From the NCBI GenBank assembly GCA_963693365.1, contig CAVNZM010000021.1, forward strand, positions 1 to 64,000: 64,000 nucleotides of DNA. The letters are read 5' to 3'. Each line of letters begins with the position of its first letter. Position 1 is the stretch's first letter. The notes under the pieces are model-generated. The model was not told the origin of the DNA. It saw only the letters and a program-made list of their open reading frames with translations, and ran no database searches. Below are positions 50,346 to 60,279 of this stretch, one piece after another. Both the position numbers and the translations under genes were made by a program. The stretch comes from Amoebidium appalachense (lineage: Eukaryota > Ichthyosporea).

Positions 50346-50735
50346 CTAGCGGGGCGCGTTCCACTGCCACCGTGGCGAAGGGGGCTCCACGGGTGGCTGC
50401 TGCTGCATGCGGCGCAGCTCGTCGCCCATGTGCATGACGGCCCAGCGCAGGCGCACGATCTCCCGCACAAAGTCGTTGTGGTCGTGCTGCATGTCGGCGA
50501 GGCCGTCAATGAGCTCACCCACCTTATCGTACACGGCGTGCAGGTCCTTGCGCATGGCGTCGATCTCGCGCACGTGCAACTCGACCAGGGACGCCTTGCG
50601 ATCGTTCTCGTACTCCAGGCGCGCCACGTCCTCCTTCAGCGACCGCACACGCGCGTACACGTCGTTCCGCATGAACCGGCCTAGCCCGAGGCCCTCGGAG
50701 AGAACCGACTGCCGCCGCATACAGGGGGCGGACAT
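50346..50735 (-). CDS. Coiled-coil protein
   Basis: This is a 129-residue frame from the ATG at 50735 (MSAPCMRRQSVLSEGLGLGR). Residues about 25-110 are charged heptad helix (YARVRSLKEDVARLEYENDR, EIDAMRKDLHAVYDKVGELI). The tail is Pro-rich (PVEPPSPRWQWN). It is likely to oligomerise and may be structural. It lies between the AAA-like ATPase and the fibre-like gene, all on one strand. Confidence 0.6.
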   Translation of the reverse strand: MSAPCMRRQSVLSEGLGLGRFMRNDVYARVRSLKEDVARLEYENDRKASLVELHVREIDAMRKDLHAVYDKVGELIDGLADMQHDHNDFVREIVRLRWAVMHMGDELRRMQQQPPVEPPSPRWQWNAPR

Positions 50736-50749
50736 TTTGTCTTTAATTC

Positions 50750-50810
50750 GAATTCGTCCATGACCCATCGCTCACAAGATGGAATTCGTCCATGACCCAT
50801 CGCTCACAAG
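50750..50810. repeat. 32-base tandem duplication at the end of a fibre-like gene
   Basis: GAATTCGTCCATGACCCATC (29-base block) starts at 50750 and again at 50782. The duplication lies across the 3' end of the leftward fibre-like gene. Because 32 is not a multiple of three, it shifts the frame and supplies the present TGA stop, changing the C-terminus. Confidence 0.8.
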
Positions 50811-53153
50811 CAGCACGGCGCCATTGTCCCTGCGCACCACAGCAATCAGCACTCCCGCGGTTTTTGCTGTTGTGCCGTTATTGGCCACGAAACTAACGAC
50901 GTTTCCAAAGGGCTGTAGGGTAGCATTGATCTTGGGGTAGGAGGTGGTCGTCCAGCCACCGACTACCACTCCGAGCACAATGCCGTTCACACTCACTTCC
51001 ATCGTCTTGTCGCACAGCGCATGAATCACAACATCAAGGGGGGAGCTCCCGTTGTCGTAGGTTTTGTAGCCGTACGTCCAGCTGGGGATACAACCCAGAT
51101 GCGCGTTAGGCACGGACCAGATCCACTTTGCGACAGTGGTCACAAACCCCGATGCTGAGCCCCAGGGCGGCATGGGGTACGTGCCAAGTTCAACAGCCCA
51201 TGTCCGAATGGAATTGCCGTTCCATTCGCACAGGACTCCTTGGTTCCGGTAGGCCTCTGGAACATCAGGCTCCATGATATATGTTTGCTGCGTACTGTAA
51301 GTCCAGGCGGAAATACCGGGTGGATTTGTCCAGGCCTGCAACGGCCACGCTGCCACCGCCTTGCGCATATAGCAGTAGCCATAGACACCGCCTACATTGA
51401 CGACGGACGCAAAGCCAAATTGCCGACACCCCGAGGTGGCCTCTGCACGTGCCATGCATTGCTGCGGGCTTGCGTGTCCGAAATTGCTGGCATCTGTCCA
51501 GTCGTTGAATGTGTTGCTGGCGCTGTGGTCGGCCAGCTGGTCAAACACGTACCAGCGCGAGCGTGCATACGGCATGTAGACGTACCACCCCGACCAGTTG
51601 TTCCAGCGCCATGGCACACACGAGTTGACAAGTGTGGTAGACACGTAGCTCGAGGTGTTTGTCGCTGCACCCGGCATGGTCTTGGCCAAAAGATCCGCCC
51701 TCACCACCACAGATTCTGCCGACCGCACCCCATTGGGGACCATGACATCGTTTGTGTTGATGTCACCAGACACACAGTTAAGATTGGGCGCACTGCTGGT
51801 GGTTTCGTAGCAAACCTTTGTATAACCGTTTGTGTCTGCGTACGCGACTATTGCCGCCCAATGGTTTGTTCCAGCTGGGTTGGATACCGAGGCACCCGCC
51901 GAAAACGTTCTCCTTGCCAGCTGTACCCAGGGGGCTCGGGTGGTCTGCGGCACAATGCACACGTAGTCCCAACTCCCGCAGTCAAGCATGCGTGTCCACC
52001 TGTCCTGCGACGACTGCACCTCGGCAAACGTTCTGGGGTCGTACCGTCCGAACGCGTTGTGGTACTCGCAGTAGATCAGGTACAGCGGCGTGCGGCTCCC
52101 TGACATGCTTGCACACGTCACGGCCACGGCCCCGGCAGCCACACTTCCGATCTGCGGCCGCCGGCACGCCACGAAGCCCGGCTTTGGGACCAGGTAGAAG
52201 AATACGGACGCCGTTATCTGATGGGACTCGCCTTCGGGTTTAACTACGGACTTGGACATGTCTAAGGTTCCGACCCCGTAGACAGCCACCGGCTCGGTGT
52301 TGTTCTTGCTCACTATCTTGCATGGTATCAGCCCATGCTCCTTAGTCACACAGAAGCCCCCCCAAACCGGTCCATACGCGTCGCACTGGAACATCACGGC
52401 ATTGCGCGGTGGCACCGCCCGGCGCACCAGCGTGTAGGTCCCAAACTCCACCTCGTTGCACGCCAGCCGCCGCACGTCCCGCCCGATGGCTTCGGGATCC
52501 ATGCAGTGCAGCGCCACGTTGCGCACGCCCACCTCGCTGTAGCTGCTGCCCGTCTGTGCGCCGATGCACACGTAGCTGCTGCTGGGCGACACGGACGTGG
52601 TCACAGCCGTGCTTGTGACGGTCTTTGTGGCTGCCCCGTGCACGTACGTCACCCGCTGGTCCCGGACCACGTCGATCACAACTGGCGTCCAGGCCCCCGT
52701 CGACGTGTACGTGGAGTCGAGATCCACGGACTGCGTGAGCGTCTCGGTGCTCAGCGTACCGGCCTGGCCGTCCATAGTCAGCCGAAGGTCCACGTTGGTG
52801 CTTCCACTGCTCGATGCGTGCCCCAGAACGGGACTCCACACGGCCGCCCATATCTTGGTTCCCGGCAGCGCCGTGACGCGCTTGACCCGCACCTCGAAGC
52901 TGAGCGTAAACCGGCGGCCCGCATGCAGGGGCCAGAACACGTAGCCCAGCTGGCTGGCCGTGCCCGGGGTCAGCCGGATCTCCCCCCCTGTCTTGTCCAA
53001 GTACGCACATCCTCCCAGGTGGCCTGTGGCCGGGGCCTGCCAGCCCGTGGCGGCCCACACGTCCGGGGTCTCCCAGACGAGGCACCGCGAGCCCTGCTGG
53101 CTGGTGGGCAGCCACGCAATGCGAGCTGTCAGGGCACTCACACGGTCGCCCAT
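50772..53153 (-). CDS. Fibre/lectin-like protein 1 of 3
   Basis: This is a 793-residue frame from the ATG at 53151-53153 (MGDRVSALTARIAWLPTSQQ). It is a paralogue of the two genes to its right. Shared blocks include an N-terminal jelly-roll-like region (WAATGWQAPATGHLGGCAYL, GGEIRLTPG, VFWPLHAGRRFTLSFEV), VFFYLVPKPGFVACRR and DYVCIVPQTTRAPWVQLARR. The second half has further beta-rich parts (MPYARSRWYVFDQLADH; YMRKAVAAWPLQAW). Repeated beta domains of this sort suit virion surface fibres or carbohydrate-binding proteins. No family is assigned. The C-terminus has been altered by the 32-base duplication. Confidence 0.7.
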   Translation of the reverse strand: MGDRVSALTARIAWLPTSQQGSRCLVWETPDVWAATGWQAPATGHLGGCAYLDKTGGEIRLTPGTASQLGYVFWPLHAGRRFTLSFEVRVKRVTALPGTKIWAAVWSPVLGHASSSGSTNVDLRLTMDGQAGTLSTETLTQSVDLDSTYTSTGAWTPVVIDVVRDQRVTYVHGAATKTVTSTAVTTSVSPSSSYVCIGAQTGSSYSEVGVRNVALHCMDPEAIGRDVRRLACNEVEFGTYTLVRRAVPPRNAVMFQCDAYGPVWGGFCVTKEHGLIPCKIVSKNNTEPVAVYGVGTLDMSKSVVKPEGESHQITASVFFYLVPKPGFVACRRPQIGSVAAGAVAVTCASMSGSRTPLYLIYCEYHNAFGRYDPRTFAEVQSSQDRWTRMLDCGSWDYVCIVPQTTRAPWVQLARRTFSAGASVSNPAGTNHWAAIVAYADTNGYTKVCYETTSSAPNLNCVSGDINTNDVMVPNGVRSAESVVVRADLLAKTMPGAATNTSSYVSTTLVNSCVPWRWNNWSGWYVYMPYARSRWYVFDQLADHSASNTFNDWTDASNFGHASPQQCMARAEATSGCRQFGFASVVNVGGVYGYCYMRKAVAAWPLQAWTNPPGISAWTYSTQQTYIMEPDVPEAYRNQGVLCEWNGNSIRTWAVELGTYPMPPWGSASGFVTTVAKWIWSVPNAHLGCIPSWTYGYKTYDNGSSPLDVVIHALCDKTMEVSVNGIVLGVVVGGWTTTSYPKINATLQPFGNVVSFVANNGTTAKTAGVLIAVVRRDNGAVLLVSDGSWTNSIL

Positions 53154-53176
53154 AATGCAGTCCCCCACAAAATGTG

Positions 53177-54778
53177 CTAGGCGAGCATGGCCATGTTCAG
53201 GTACCAGCCACAGGCAGCGTGCCAGCGCCACACCAGCTGGTTGGTGTCCGTGTAGTCGGCGTTGGTGTACGCCGTTGGCGATACACGCGGCTTGGCGTTC
53301 TCGAACACGTCGGTGCGGATGATGGACGCCCCGTCCCGCCACGTGGTCTTGGCCGGCCACGACAGGGCCGGCTTGAAGATGTACCCCCGCCCCAGTGCCG
53401 GCTTGTACGAGTAATCCACGGCCATCAGCGTGACCCCTTTTGCGGCCGCCATGCGCTCGCCCTCCGCCACGATCTCGTCCACGTCCAGGCCCGTGAAGGT
53501 TGTCGCCGGCGACCACTCACCACTTACCCAACTTGTGCAGACGCCTCGTGGGAGCGTCACGTACCGCCCCTTGGTGGTCTGCGGGACGACGCACACGTAC
53601 TCCCACGACCCGTCGTCTGTAAGCGTGATAGGGCCCATGTATTCACACAGGATCGAACCCCCGGGCTCGTACAAGCCGTACGTGAATGTGTCCGTGCGTT
53701 CCAGAGAGATGAGGTACAGGGTGCCACGCTCTTGCGCTGCCCGTGGTTTGCCGATGTACAGCGCGTTATTGGGCGGTCCCCCGATCTGCCGCCTGCGCGT
53801 TGCAACAAACCCGGCCCTGGGCACCACATAGAAGAACGTTGTGCTTGAGTAGGACGCCCCACCCAGGGCGTAGTACGCCGTCATCGGGCTTCCGGTCGCC
53901 GAAATCTTGCACGGCACCATGCCGTGTGCGGATGCGCAGAACCCCGCATAGATCGGCCCCAGATTAACATGTGCCCCAAACGTCACGGCCCCCGGCGGCG
54001 GCCGGGTCGCACGCACGAGCGTGTGCGTGGGAAACTCGAGCTCGTTGATGGCCGTCAGCGCGGCGTCGCACCCCGGCGGCGGGGCGTTTGTTGTCAGCGT
54101 GATGTTACGCACGGCGTGCTCGCACGAGTAGCCGCCCGTGCGTGCGCACAGGGAGAGGATGGTGGGGCGCGTGGGGGCCGGCTGTGCGGGCGTCTGGGTG
54201 TGCAGCTGCGTCCACCCGGCCCCCTTGTCCAGCAGCACCTGCAGCCCGTTGGTCTTGGTGGCAAACCGCACCATGCATGTCCACCACGCCCCCCCGGTGC
54301 CAGCTCGGGGGTACGTCACTGTGCCCAGCACCGTGGCGCCAAGGTACAGCCGCGACTTGGACTCGTACTCGTCAAATGTCAGCCGGTACGCCTCGGGCTG
54401 CAGCAGCTCGTCCTCCCCCTGGTATCGCGCGCCGGAGTACCGCTGCCCCAAACAAAACCAGTTGGCCCACAAGGCATCGGCAACGCTGTTCGTGCCGTCG
54501 CCGGCCCTGAACTGGAAAATCAGCTGCAAGTTGTCGACGGGTGGCATAACCCACACCACATAGCCATGCTGGCTGCTCTGTTTGTCCGTCAGCCGGATCT
54601 CCCCGCCCGCCCTGTTCATGTACGCAGTCCCCCCCAGTACGCCCGCAGCCGGCGCTACCCACGCCGTGCCCTGCTGCGAGGCGCTCCACGTTTCGGCGTT
54701 CTCGAGAACCAGCGTCGTCGTGTGCCGTGCCGCAATGCTGTTGATCCGCGCGTCCAGCGTCGCCAGCCGTTCCGCCAT
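53177..54778 (-). CDS. Fibre/lectin-like protein 2 of 3
   Basis: This is a 533-residue frame starting MAERLATLDARINSIAARHT. Shared blocks with its paralogues are WSASQQGTAWVAPAAGVLGG, GGEIRLTDKQSSQHGYVVWV, TTFFYVVPRAGFVATRRRQI and EYVCVVPQTTKGRYVTLPRG, and near the end VWRWHAACGWYLNMAMLA. It appears to be the intact, shorter reference copy. The beta-rich, Trp/Tyr-rich composition and repeated domains suit a surface protein. It is divergent from copy 3 with only 33 bases between the start codons, so they share a promoter. Confidence 0.75.
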   Translation of the reverse strand: MAERLATLDARINSIAARHTTTLVLENAETWSASQQGTAWVAPAAGVLGGTAYMNRAGGEIRLTDKQSSQHGYVVWVMPPVDNLQLIFQFRAGDGTNSVADALWANWFCLGQRYSGARYQGEDELLQPEAYRLTFDEYESKSRLYLGATVLGTVTYPRAGTGGAWWTCMVRFATKTNGLQVLLDKGAGWTQLHTQTPAQPAPTRPTILSLCARTGGYSCEHAVRNITLTTNAPPPGCDAALTAINELEFPTHTLVRATRPPPGAVTFGAHVNLGPIYAGFCASAHGMVPCKISATGSPMTAYYALGGASYSSTTFFYVVPRAGFVATRRRQIGGPPNNALYIGKPRAAQERGTLYLISLERTDTFTYGLYEPGGSILCEYMGPITLTDDGSWEYVCVVPQTTKGRYVTLPRGVCTSWVSGEWSPATTFTGLDVDEIVAEGERMAAAKGVTLMAVDYSYKPALGRGYIFKPALSWPAKTTWRDGASIIRTDVFENAKPRVSPTAYTNADYTDTNQLVWRWHAACGWYLNMAMLA

Positions 54779-54811
54779 TGCCCACTGCGCACATTTGTTT
54801 TGCCCTACTCA

Positions 54812-56492
54812 ATGGCGGACCGCCTCGCCCGCCTCACACAGCGCATCCTCAACCTCGAGGGCTCGCCCCCCCGATGTGTGCTCCAGGAGACCCCCGAGAC
54901 CTGGGCCCGCAACAACTGGGCGTGCCCGGCCACCGGCACGCTCGGCGGCAGCGCCTACATGGACAAGGCCAATGCCGAGATCCGGCTCACCGCCCGCGCC
55001 GCCAACCAGACCGGCTACGTGTACTGGCCCGTGTGCCCCGGGCAGCGCTTCGTGCTGTCCTTCAAGTTCAGGACCGGCGCAGGGTCCACCCCGCAGAAGG
55101 AGGGCCTGTACGTGTCGTGGAACCAGGCCAACTCGTTCCCAAACGGAGCCGTCGCCGGCAAGGAGTTCCGCCTGCAGTTCAATCCGGGGTCCGGCAAGGT
55201 CGTGTCCTACCAGCCCAACGGCTCGTTCAACTTCCCCGGATGGCCGGCCAACGGCACCAACGGCGCCTGGCAGACGTGCGTCGTCAGCGTCGCCCCGGAC
55301 GCCGGCTACGTGTTCTGTTCGCTCGGCCGGCTGCGCCTGACATACACACTGGCCGACCTGACCCCCTCATCCACCGCAAGTACCTTTCTCTCGCTGTGCG
55401 CCTACACATCCACGGCCGACTACACCGAGCACGCCGTCAAGGACATCGAGCTGTGGACGTACGACCTGGGCGTGCCCGGCCGCGACGCCCGCTCGCTCGT
55501 GCTCAACGAGATCGACGGGCCCGGCTACCGCTGGGTCCGCAGCCCGCGCGTGCCGCCCGGGGCCGTGACGTTTGGGATAATCTAGAAGGAGGGTCCTACC
55601 TTCGCAGCTTTGTGCTTCACGTGGGCGCACGGCTCGGTATTTGGAACGGTCACGATGTGTGGACACTGTTACAACCGGGTCCCTTGCAGGCACGTATGCA
55701 GCTCGTCGATCGTCGTACAGGGATGCCCATCTCCGGCTCCCCCGACATGTTCCAAACGGACAACTTCTTCTACCTTGTCCCCAAGCCGGGCTTTGTCGCC
55801 GTTGCGAAGAAGGTACACCAGTTTCGGATCGGATAGCTGGACCGCCCCACCAGGCGCCCTCTGCATAGAGTCCCTCAGTGGCATCTCCGGTACTGGAGAC
55901 CCGTTCCCGCCTATCTTGTCAGCGACGGAAGAAGCTACTTTACGGACTACTATTTTCGGAGGGGCCATCAACAACGAAAACATACTATTGGCCCTCGGCA
56001 TGGATGAGTTAAGCGTATCGTACGGCCACAAATGGAGTTGGCTTTGTCTGTGTTGTCCCTCAGACCACAAAGCGTAGATACGTGGGTCTTCCTTTTAATG
56101 TGAGCAATCAATGTCCAGCAGGCCTACTCTGAGATCTTGCAGGGATGTACGGAGCCGTTCTGGGACACAAACGACAAGGGGCACACTGATGGAACAACAG
56201 GACGACAACCGAGCCTGGCTTTTCGTGTGCGAAATTGATTCTACCATCGACAAGTTCCTCTGGTCCCCTCGCGCATGAGGCTATTCAAGGGCTCCCCGTG
56301 GCCCGCATAATCACTGACTGTCAACTATTATGACGGACACGTTCGTGCGCCTGGACGACTTCGAGGGTGCAAAACCAGATGGCACGGTTGACGCGCAGCA
56401 GTACAAGGACGTGGAGTACTTTGAGGCCACACGGCGCGAACCTGACGTGGCGCTGGTGCGACTGGGCCGGCTGGTATCTCAACATAAATGCG
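54812..56492 (+). pseudogene. Fibre/lectin-like gene 3 of 3, broken in several frames
   Basis: The first frame (54812-55585) begins MADRLARLTQRIL and matches copies 1 and 2 until VTFG, where it stops. The homology then continues in other frames. FFYLVPKPGFVA is in the frame read at about 55763-55804; FVCVVPQTTKRRYVGLPFNV at 56043-56102; FVRLDDFEGAKPDG near 56342-56383 (compare copy 2 IIRTDVFENAKP); and WRWCDWAGWYLNINA at 56448-56492 (compare copy 2 WRWHAACGWYLNMA). At least four frame changes are needed, so this is a decayed copy, or sequencing errors are dense here. The region 55586-56492 has no other gene. Confidence 0.75.
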
Positions 56493-56514
56493 TGAACTTG
56501 GTGCAGATTCAACT

Positions 56515-57655
56515 TTACTCAAGCCGGGCGACCAGCGCCTCGAGCGCCGACGTCAGCCGGTCCACATGGTCGTTGATGGCCAGCACGGCCTCGGCGATCG
56601 TCGCCTTGCCCGCGGCGGGCCCCACGGTCGGCGCGGCCCACGTGCCCACGTTGGCCGGCGGGGCGCTCGCGTTCAGCGCGAGCACGGCGGCTGCGATGGT
56701 GGTCTTGGTGGCGGCGGGGCCCGTGGTGGGGGTGGTGTAGGTGCCCACCACACTGGTGTTTGCTTTGGTGTTCAACTGCGTATCGCAGTAACTTTTGTCG
56801 GCCTTCGCAGCCAACGTGTTCCCGCGTGGTCACGGTGGTCTGGAGTGCCTGAACTGTGGACGAGTCTGCTTTTCCGGCCAGCGTAGTGCCTTGAGTCTGG
56901 ACGGTTGTTTGGAGTGCCTGCACAGTGCTTGAGTCTGCTTTCGCCGCTAGGGTTGTGCCCTGTGTCTGCACGGTGCTCTGCAAAGCATCCACAATGGTAG
57001 CTTCCGCTTTTTTGGCTAGAAGGCCGTCTACGTAGATGGTTCTGTTAGTGAAATCGGTTCTTAATGTTGCAACCACGGCCTTGGTCTCCCTGTTCGACAA
57101 TTCGCTGTCTACATAGACAGTCCGTTCGGTGACGTCACTGCGGAGCTGTGCCACCACACTCTTCTCTTCTTTTAGGAGGACTTGCTGTTCGATGTTTGTG
57201 CACCGGTCACCAAACTCCTGCGTGATGCCATCGAGAGTTGTGTCGATCGTGATCTTATCTGCTTTCTGGTCTAGGCGCTCCGCCACACTAACTTCATCTG
57301 CTTTTGTATTAACCACCTCGGCAAGCGCTGCCAGTGCAGTCTTCTCAGCCTTGAGAGCCAGACTAGCTTGATGGCTTCTCAATGTTGCGTTGATTTCCTC
57401 CACCGTGGACAACACGTTATCGTCCTTGACCGTGAGCGCGCTGTTCAGGATGCCCACCGCCGCGCCCAGTGTCAGCCCCGCGCATGGCCCCTCGGCCGGG
57501 ACTGAGTAGGGGAGGACCTGGGCCACGCAGGCGGCGGCGTCATCGAGGTTTAGGCTGCCACTGTCGAACGTGATGGAGTCGGGCAGGAGTGCCTGCTCGT
57601 TGCACACAAGTTCTTTGCAACGCAACATTTGCTTACGAGCGCCGATGATAATCAT
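56515..57655 (-). pseudogene. Fibre-like coiled-coil gene with a frameshift
   Basis: It starts at the ATG at 57653-57655 (MIIIGARKQMLRCKELVC). It has a long regular helical stretch with 21-residue-type repeats (VQALQTTVQTQGTTLAAKAD, repeated two to three times). At about 56820 the frame is lost. The neighbouring frame (56515-56820) continues seamlessly with LAAKADKSYCDTQLNTKANT and two repeated blocks (VGTYTTPTTGPAATKTTIAA and VGTWAAPTVGPAAGKATIAE). Repeats like these occur in phage-type tail-fibre or trimeric adhesin proteins. A one- or two-base indel near GGGAACACG would explain the break. Confidence 0.7.
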
Positions 57656-57694
57656 GCAAGCCACTGATCGAATATTTTGCTTGCCTATATTGAT

Positions 57695-57964
57695 ATGTCA
57701 CCTGTTGGATCTACCATCACAACAGTTGCGGAAGAGAGGCCCGTCAATGGCCGCCGTAAATGTGAGCATGGTAAGCAAAGAACGCGCTGCAAAGCCTGTG
57801 GTGGGGCGATTTGCCTGCATGGCAGAAACAAACGGCACTGTAGGCACAGGAAACAGCAGATCTGGGCGTGCAGTATAGCAGGCTGGTGTCAATCGAAGAC
57901 ACGGACAAGCTACTGGCCCCGTTTCAAGTCAAGACGAGTCCGGTGGAGGAGGCTTAAGCTGTAG
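57695..57964 (+). CDS. Small Cys/His-rich zinc protein (CEHG-type repeats)
   Basis: This is a frame of about 89 residues from the ATG at 57695. Two consecutive Cys/His units CEHGKQRTRCKACGG and ICLHGRNKRHCR match the C-x-HG-x-x-(R/K)-x-x-C-(K/R) motif found in repeats in many algal and NCLDV proteins; each unit should bind zinc. The end (RFKSRRVRWRRLKL) is strongly basic, so nucleic-acid binding is plausible. The frame around the second unit becomes irregular, so the C-terminus is less certain. It is divergent from the broken fibre-like gene. Confidence 0.55.
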   Translation: MSPVGSTITTVAEERPVNGRRKCEHGKQRTRCKACGGAICLHGRNKRHCRHRKQQIWACSIAGWCQSKTRTSYWPRFKSRRVRWRRLKL

Positions 57965-58019
57965 GCCGACCGGGAGGGGCTCCTTTTATTCAATAAAAGC
58001 GGTCCTGCACAGGGCGAAA

Positions 58020-58230
58020 AGGGTCAACCCCACGACCCTGTTCTCTAGAAATTTCGGAGACATTGTAACCGTGTGCCACGGTGTTCTCTTGGCTTTCGGG
58101 AGACATGGTGGGTACCGGCGAGGCTATTCTCTATGAAATGACGGGCCAGTCGTTCACAGAAGCCGCCGCGTTCTCTCTGGTTTGTGAAGAAATCGTTGGA
58201 CTGAGTAGCGTGGTGGTGGGGGGGAGAACA
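58020..58230. repeat. Dispersed repeat upstream of the aminotransferase gene (copy A)
   Basis: The block CGGGAGACATGGTGGGTACC through TTCTCTCTGGTTTGTGAAGA is clearly similar to 60345-60505, with a weaker copy at about 28311-28375. A preceding CTGTTCTCTAGAAATTTCGG also has a counterpart near 60300. A G/C-rich run of C (58238-58252) follows. No gene is supported between 57965 and 58294. Confidence 0.7.
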
Positions 58231-58294
58231 GGGTGCACGCCCCCCCCCCCCCCCTCCTCCCGTAACACGAGCGCACATTTTTAAGGCTTCACGC

Positions 58295-60028
58295 ATGAAC
58301 ATACAGGGTGACAACCCCAACGCAGGCTCACAGGGGTTCAAGCGCCCCCGAGAGCCCGAGCGCGACCTACCCTCGCATGCGGATATTGCCGTCAGGAACG
58401 TGCATCTGATCTCCGACATGGGTGCCGTTGAAGGTGAAGAGGCCGCCGAGGGCGACAATGCCAACAACCCCTTCGACCTGGTCGCCAACTACGGCGTGAC
58501 GCTTCTTAGACCTCACACGCTGCTTGCCAGCCCTTATGCCACACGGTACCTGTCCGAAATCCTGGCCTATTCCCTGGTTCTTGTTCCGGGCGAGCTGGGG
58601 CGGCGCGAGTTCGACTGCGGCGACAAGGAGGCGTCCTTGACCGGGCCCATGTACAAGAACAATCCCTTCTGGCGATCCCATGGCACCACCGTCCCCCTCG
58701 ACCCGCCGGGCGGCCAGCTGTATGACCAGATCGCCCGTATGGTCTCCAACAGCTCGCGCAACCCGTCCCTTCGGCCTCCGGTTACACGCCCGGGGGAGCC
58801 CGCCTACACCGGCATCACCCTTGCCATCGCGGCGACCGGGTCCGACGCAAACACCCTCTGCGAAACGGTGGCCATCCAGGCCGCGCGGGTGCGCAACTCC
58901 CACTGGGACTGGATGGCGTGCCCGTGTGACGCATCCGCATGCAACTGCAACGACGCCGCCGTCCTTCTGTACGACACCTACGGCGCCGGCCGGGGCACCT
59001 TTGCCGGTGCGTCGCGGTACGGGTTTTCGCAGAACTGCAACTGGAGGAGGGCCCACGTCGTGCATCGCAAGGCGAACGAGTCGGCCGTGGACGCGCTCGC
59101 ACGTGCCCAGGATGAGCTGGCGGAGCAGGGTATCCCTGTCGGGGCCGTGTTCGTCGAGTTCCTGAACGGCCACCACGTGGTCATGATGTCCAAGGACGAC
59201 GCCTGCGCCATCCGGCAGTGGTGCAGCGACCAGAGGGTGTATCTCATCGCAGACGAGATTCTGAGCGCGTTTCGCTGCGGCGCGCTCTTCTCGTTCCAGT
59301 TGTACGACGGCGCCGTAGTGCCGGACCTGGTCACGCTGGGCAAGGGTTTGCAGTTGGGCCTCGTCGTCAAGATCGTCGACCCCGACACCCGACTGAGCGA
59401 GGTGGAGACACTGTTGCGAAACACAAGCCCAGGGTACAACCTGCACATCCCGCAGGTTCCTAGCATGGAGCTCTGCAACACCGGGATATTGACCGCGCTC
59501 CATGTCCTGCGCGTCATCGAGGTAGGCGACCTCATCCACGGAGCCGCGGAAAGGTGTCGTGAGCTCTGCTACGGCCTCAACCGATACCACAGCGTCGTCA
59601 CCATACGCGTGGGTGCCATGGCATGCCTCTACACCCCCGACTTTCTTCCAGACGACTTCCCCCCAACGACCCCGGGCTCCACGGACCCGTTCTCGCGCCT
59701 GCTCGATTTCCTGCTGGGACCCGACGACCACGTCGGGAAACACAGGGGCTATGCGCGCCAGCAGTACCGCGCCGACGACCACTCCCAAGTCCCTCCCGGC
59801 ATGGCAGGGTTTCACTTCACCTGCACCGACTGGGAGCGCGACAACCGCGTGCTCTACAGCAGCACCCAGTCCAACAGGATCTGCCCGCCCCTCGACCTCA
59901 CCACCGCCGAGGTGCATGCGATCGTGAACTGTGGCCGACTGCGCCTGTTCCCCCACAATCCGACCACATACGGGCCCATCGAGTCGGTGAACGCGCAGGT
60001 GGACATGGGCCTGGTTGTCCCGGTCTGA
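58295..60028 (+). CDS. Class III aminotransferase homologue (PLP-dependent)
   Basis: This is a 577-residue frame from the ATG at 58295. The fold-type I signature is visible: GAVFVEFLNGHHVVM, then CSDQRVYLIADEILSAFRCG (Asp320, matching the LIADE(V/I)-x-(S/T)GFGR-type motif) and DLVTLGKGLQLGLVVKIV (Lys350, the expected PLP Schiff-base residue). An early segment GITLAIAATGSDANTLCETV resembles the cofactor phosphate loop (TGSDAN). It is larger than usual enzymes (about 430 residues), with an unrelated N-terminal 100 residues and a C-terminal domain. Substrate unknown; metabolic use, or a role in modifying lipids or sphingoid bases, is possible. A relic of a second copy follows it. Confidence 0.8.
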   Translation: MNIQGDNPNAGSQGFKRPREPERDLPSHADIAVRNVHLISDMGAVEGEEAAEGDNANNPFDLVANYGVTLLRPHTLLASPYATRYLSEILAYSLVLVPGELGRREFDCGDKEASLTGPMYKNNPFWRSHGTTVPLDPPGGQLYDQIARMVSNSSRNPSLRPPVTRPGEPAYTGITLAIAATGSDANTLCETVAIQAARVRNSHWDWMACPCDASACNCNDAAVLLYDTYGAGRGTFAGASRYGFSQNCNWRRAHVVHRKANESAVDALARAQDELAEQGIPVGAVFVEFLNGHHVVMMSKDDACAIRQWCSDQRVYLIADEILSAFRCGALFSFQLYDGAVVPDLVTLGKGLQLGLVVKIVDPDTRLSEVETLLRNTSPGYNLHIPQVPSMELCNTGILTALHVLRVIEVGDLIHGAAERCRELCYGLNRYHSVVTIRVGAMACLYTPDFLPDDFPPTTPGSTDPFSRLLDFLLGPDDHVGKHRGYARQQYRADDHSQVPPGMAGFHFTCTDWERDNRVLYSSTQSNRICPPLDLTTAEVHAIVNCGRLRLFPHNPTTYGPIESVNAQVDMGLVVPV

Positions 60029-60077
60029 AACAGATGCGCAGTCAGCCAGTCAGCCCAAGCACTCCCGATTCTGCGGT

Positions 60078-60265
60078 GGGGCCTGGGGGGCTGGGGGGGC
60101 TGGGAGGGCCCCCTGTGGACACAGACCCGTGAGCCCGCTGTGTCTCCCGCCCTTGCATGCCTCACATGCCCCTCCCGAGCCCCCCACGCCCGCGCCAGTT
60201 GGGTCGGGCTTTCGGGCTCCGTGGTCCTGGAGCCCGGCCTCGCGCCCCTCCCAGCCCCCCAGGCC
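60078..60265. repeat. G-rich / C-rich inverted repeat (hairpin element 1)
   Basis: A G-rich arm around 60078-60112 (GGGGCCTGGGGGGCTGGG) is complementary to a C-rich arm at 60243-60265 (CCCCTCCCAGCCCCCCAGG). The inner part contains TTGGGTCGGGCTTTC, also present in the element near 62457. Similar G/C hairpins occur at 62350-62420 and 63288-63394. Confidence 0.6.
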
Positions 60266-60279
60266 CCGCTCCTAGGAAA

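Noticed and set aside
54772-54815. Possible binding site between the two divergent fibre-like genes
   Set aside because: Only 33 bases separate the start codons and no box such as CCAAT or TATA was visible, so no site could be named.
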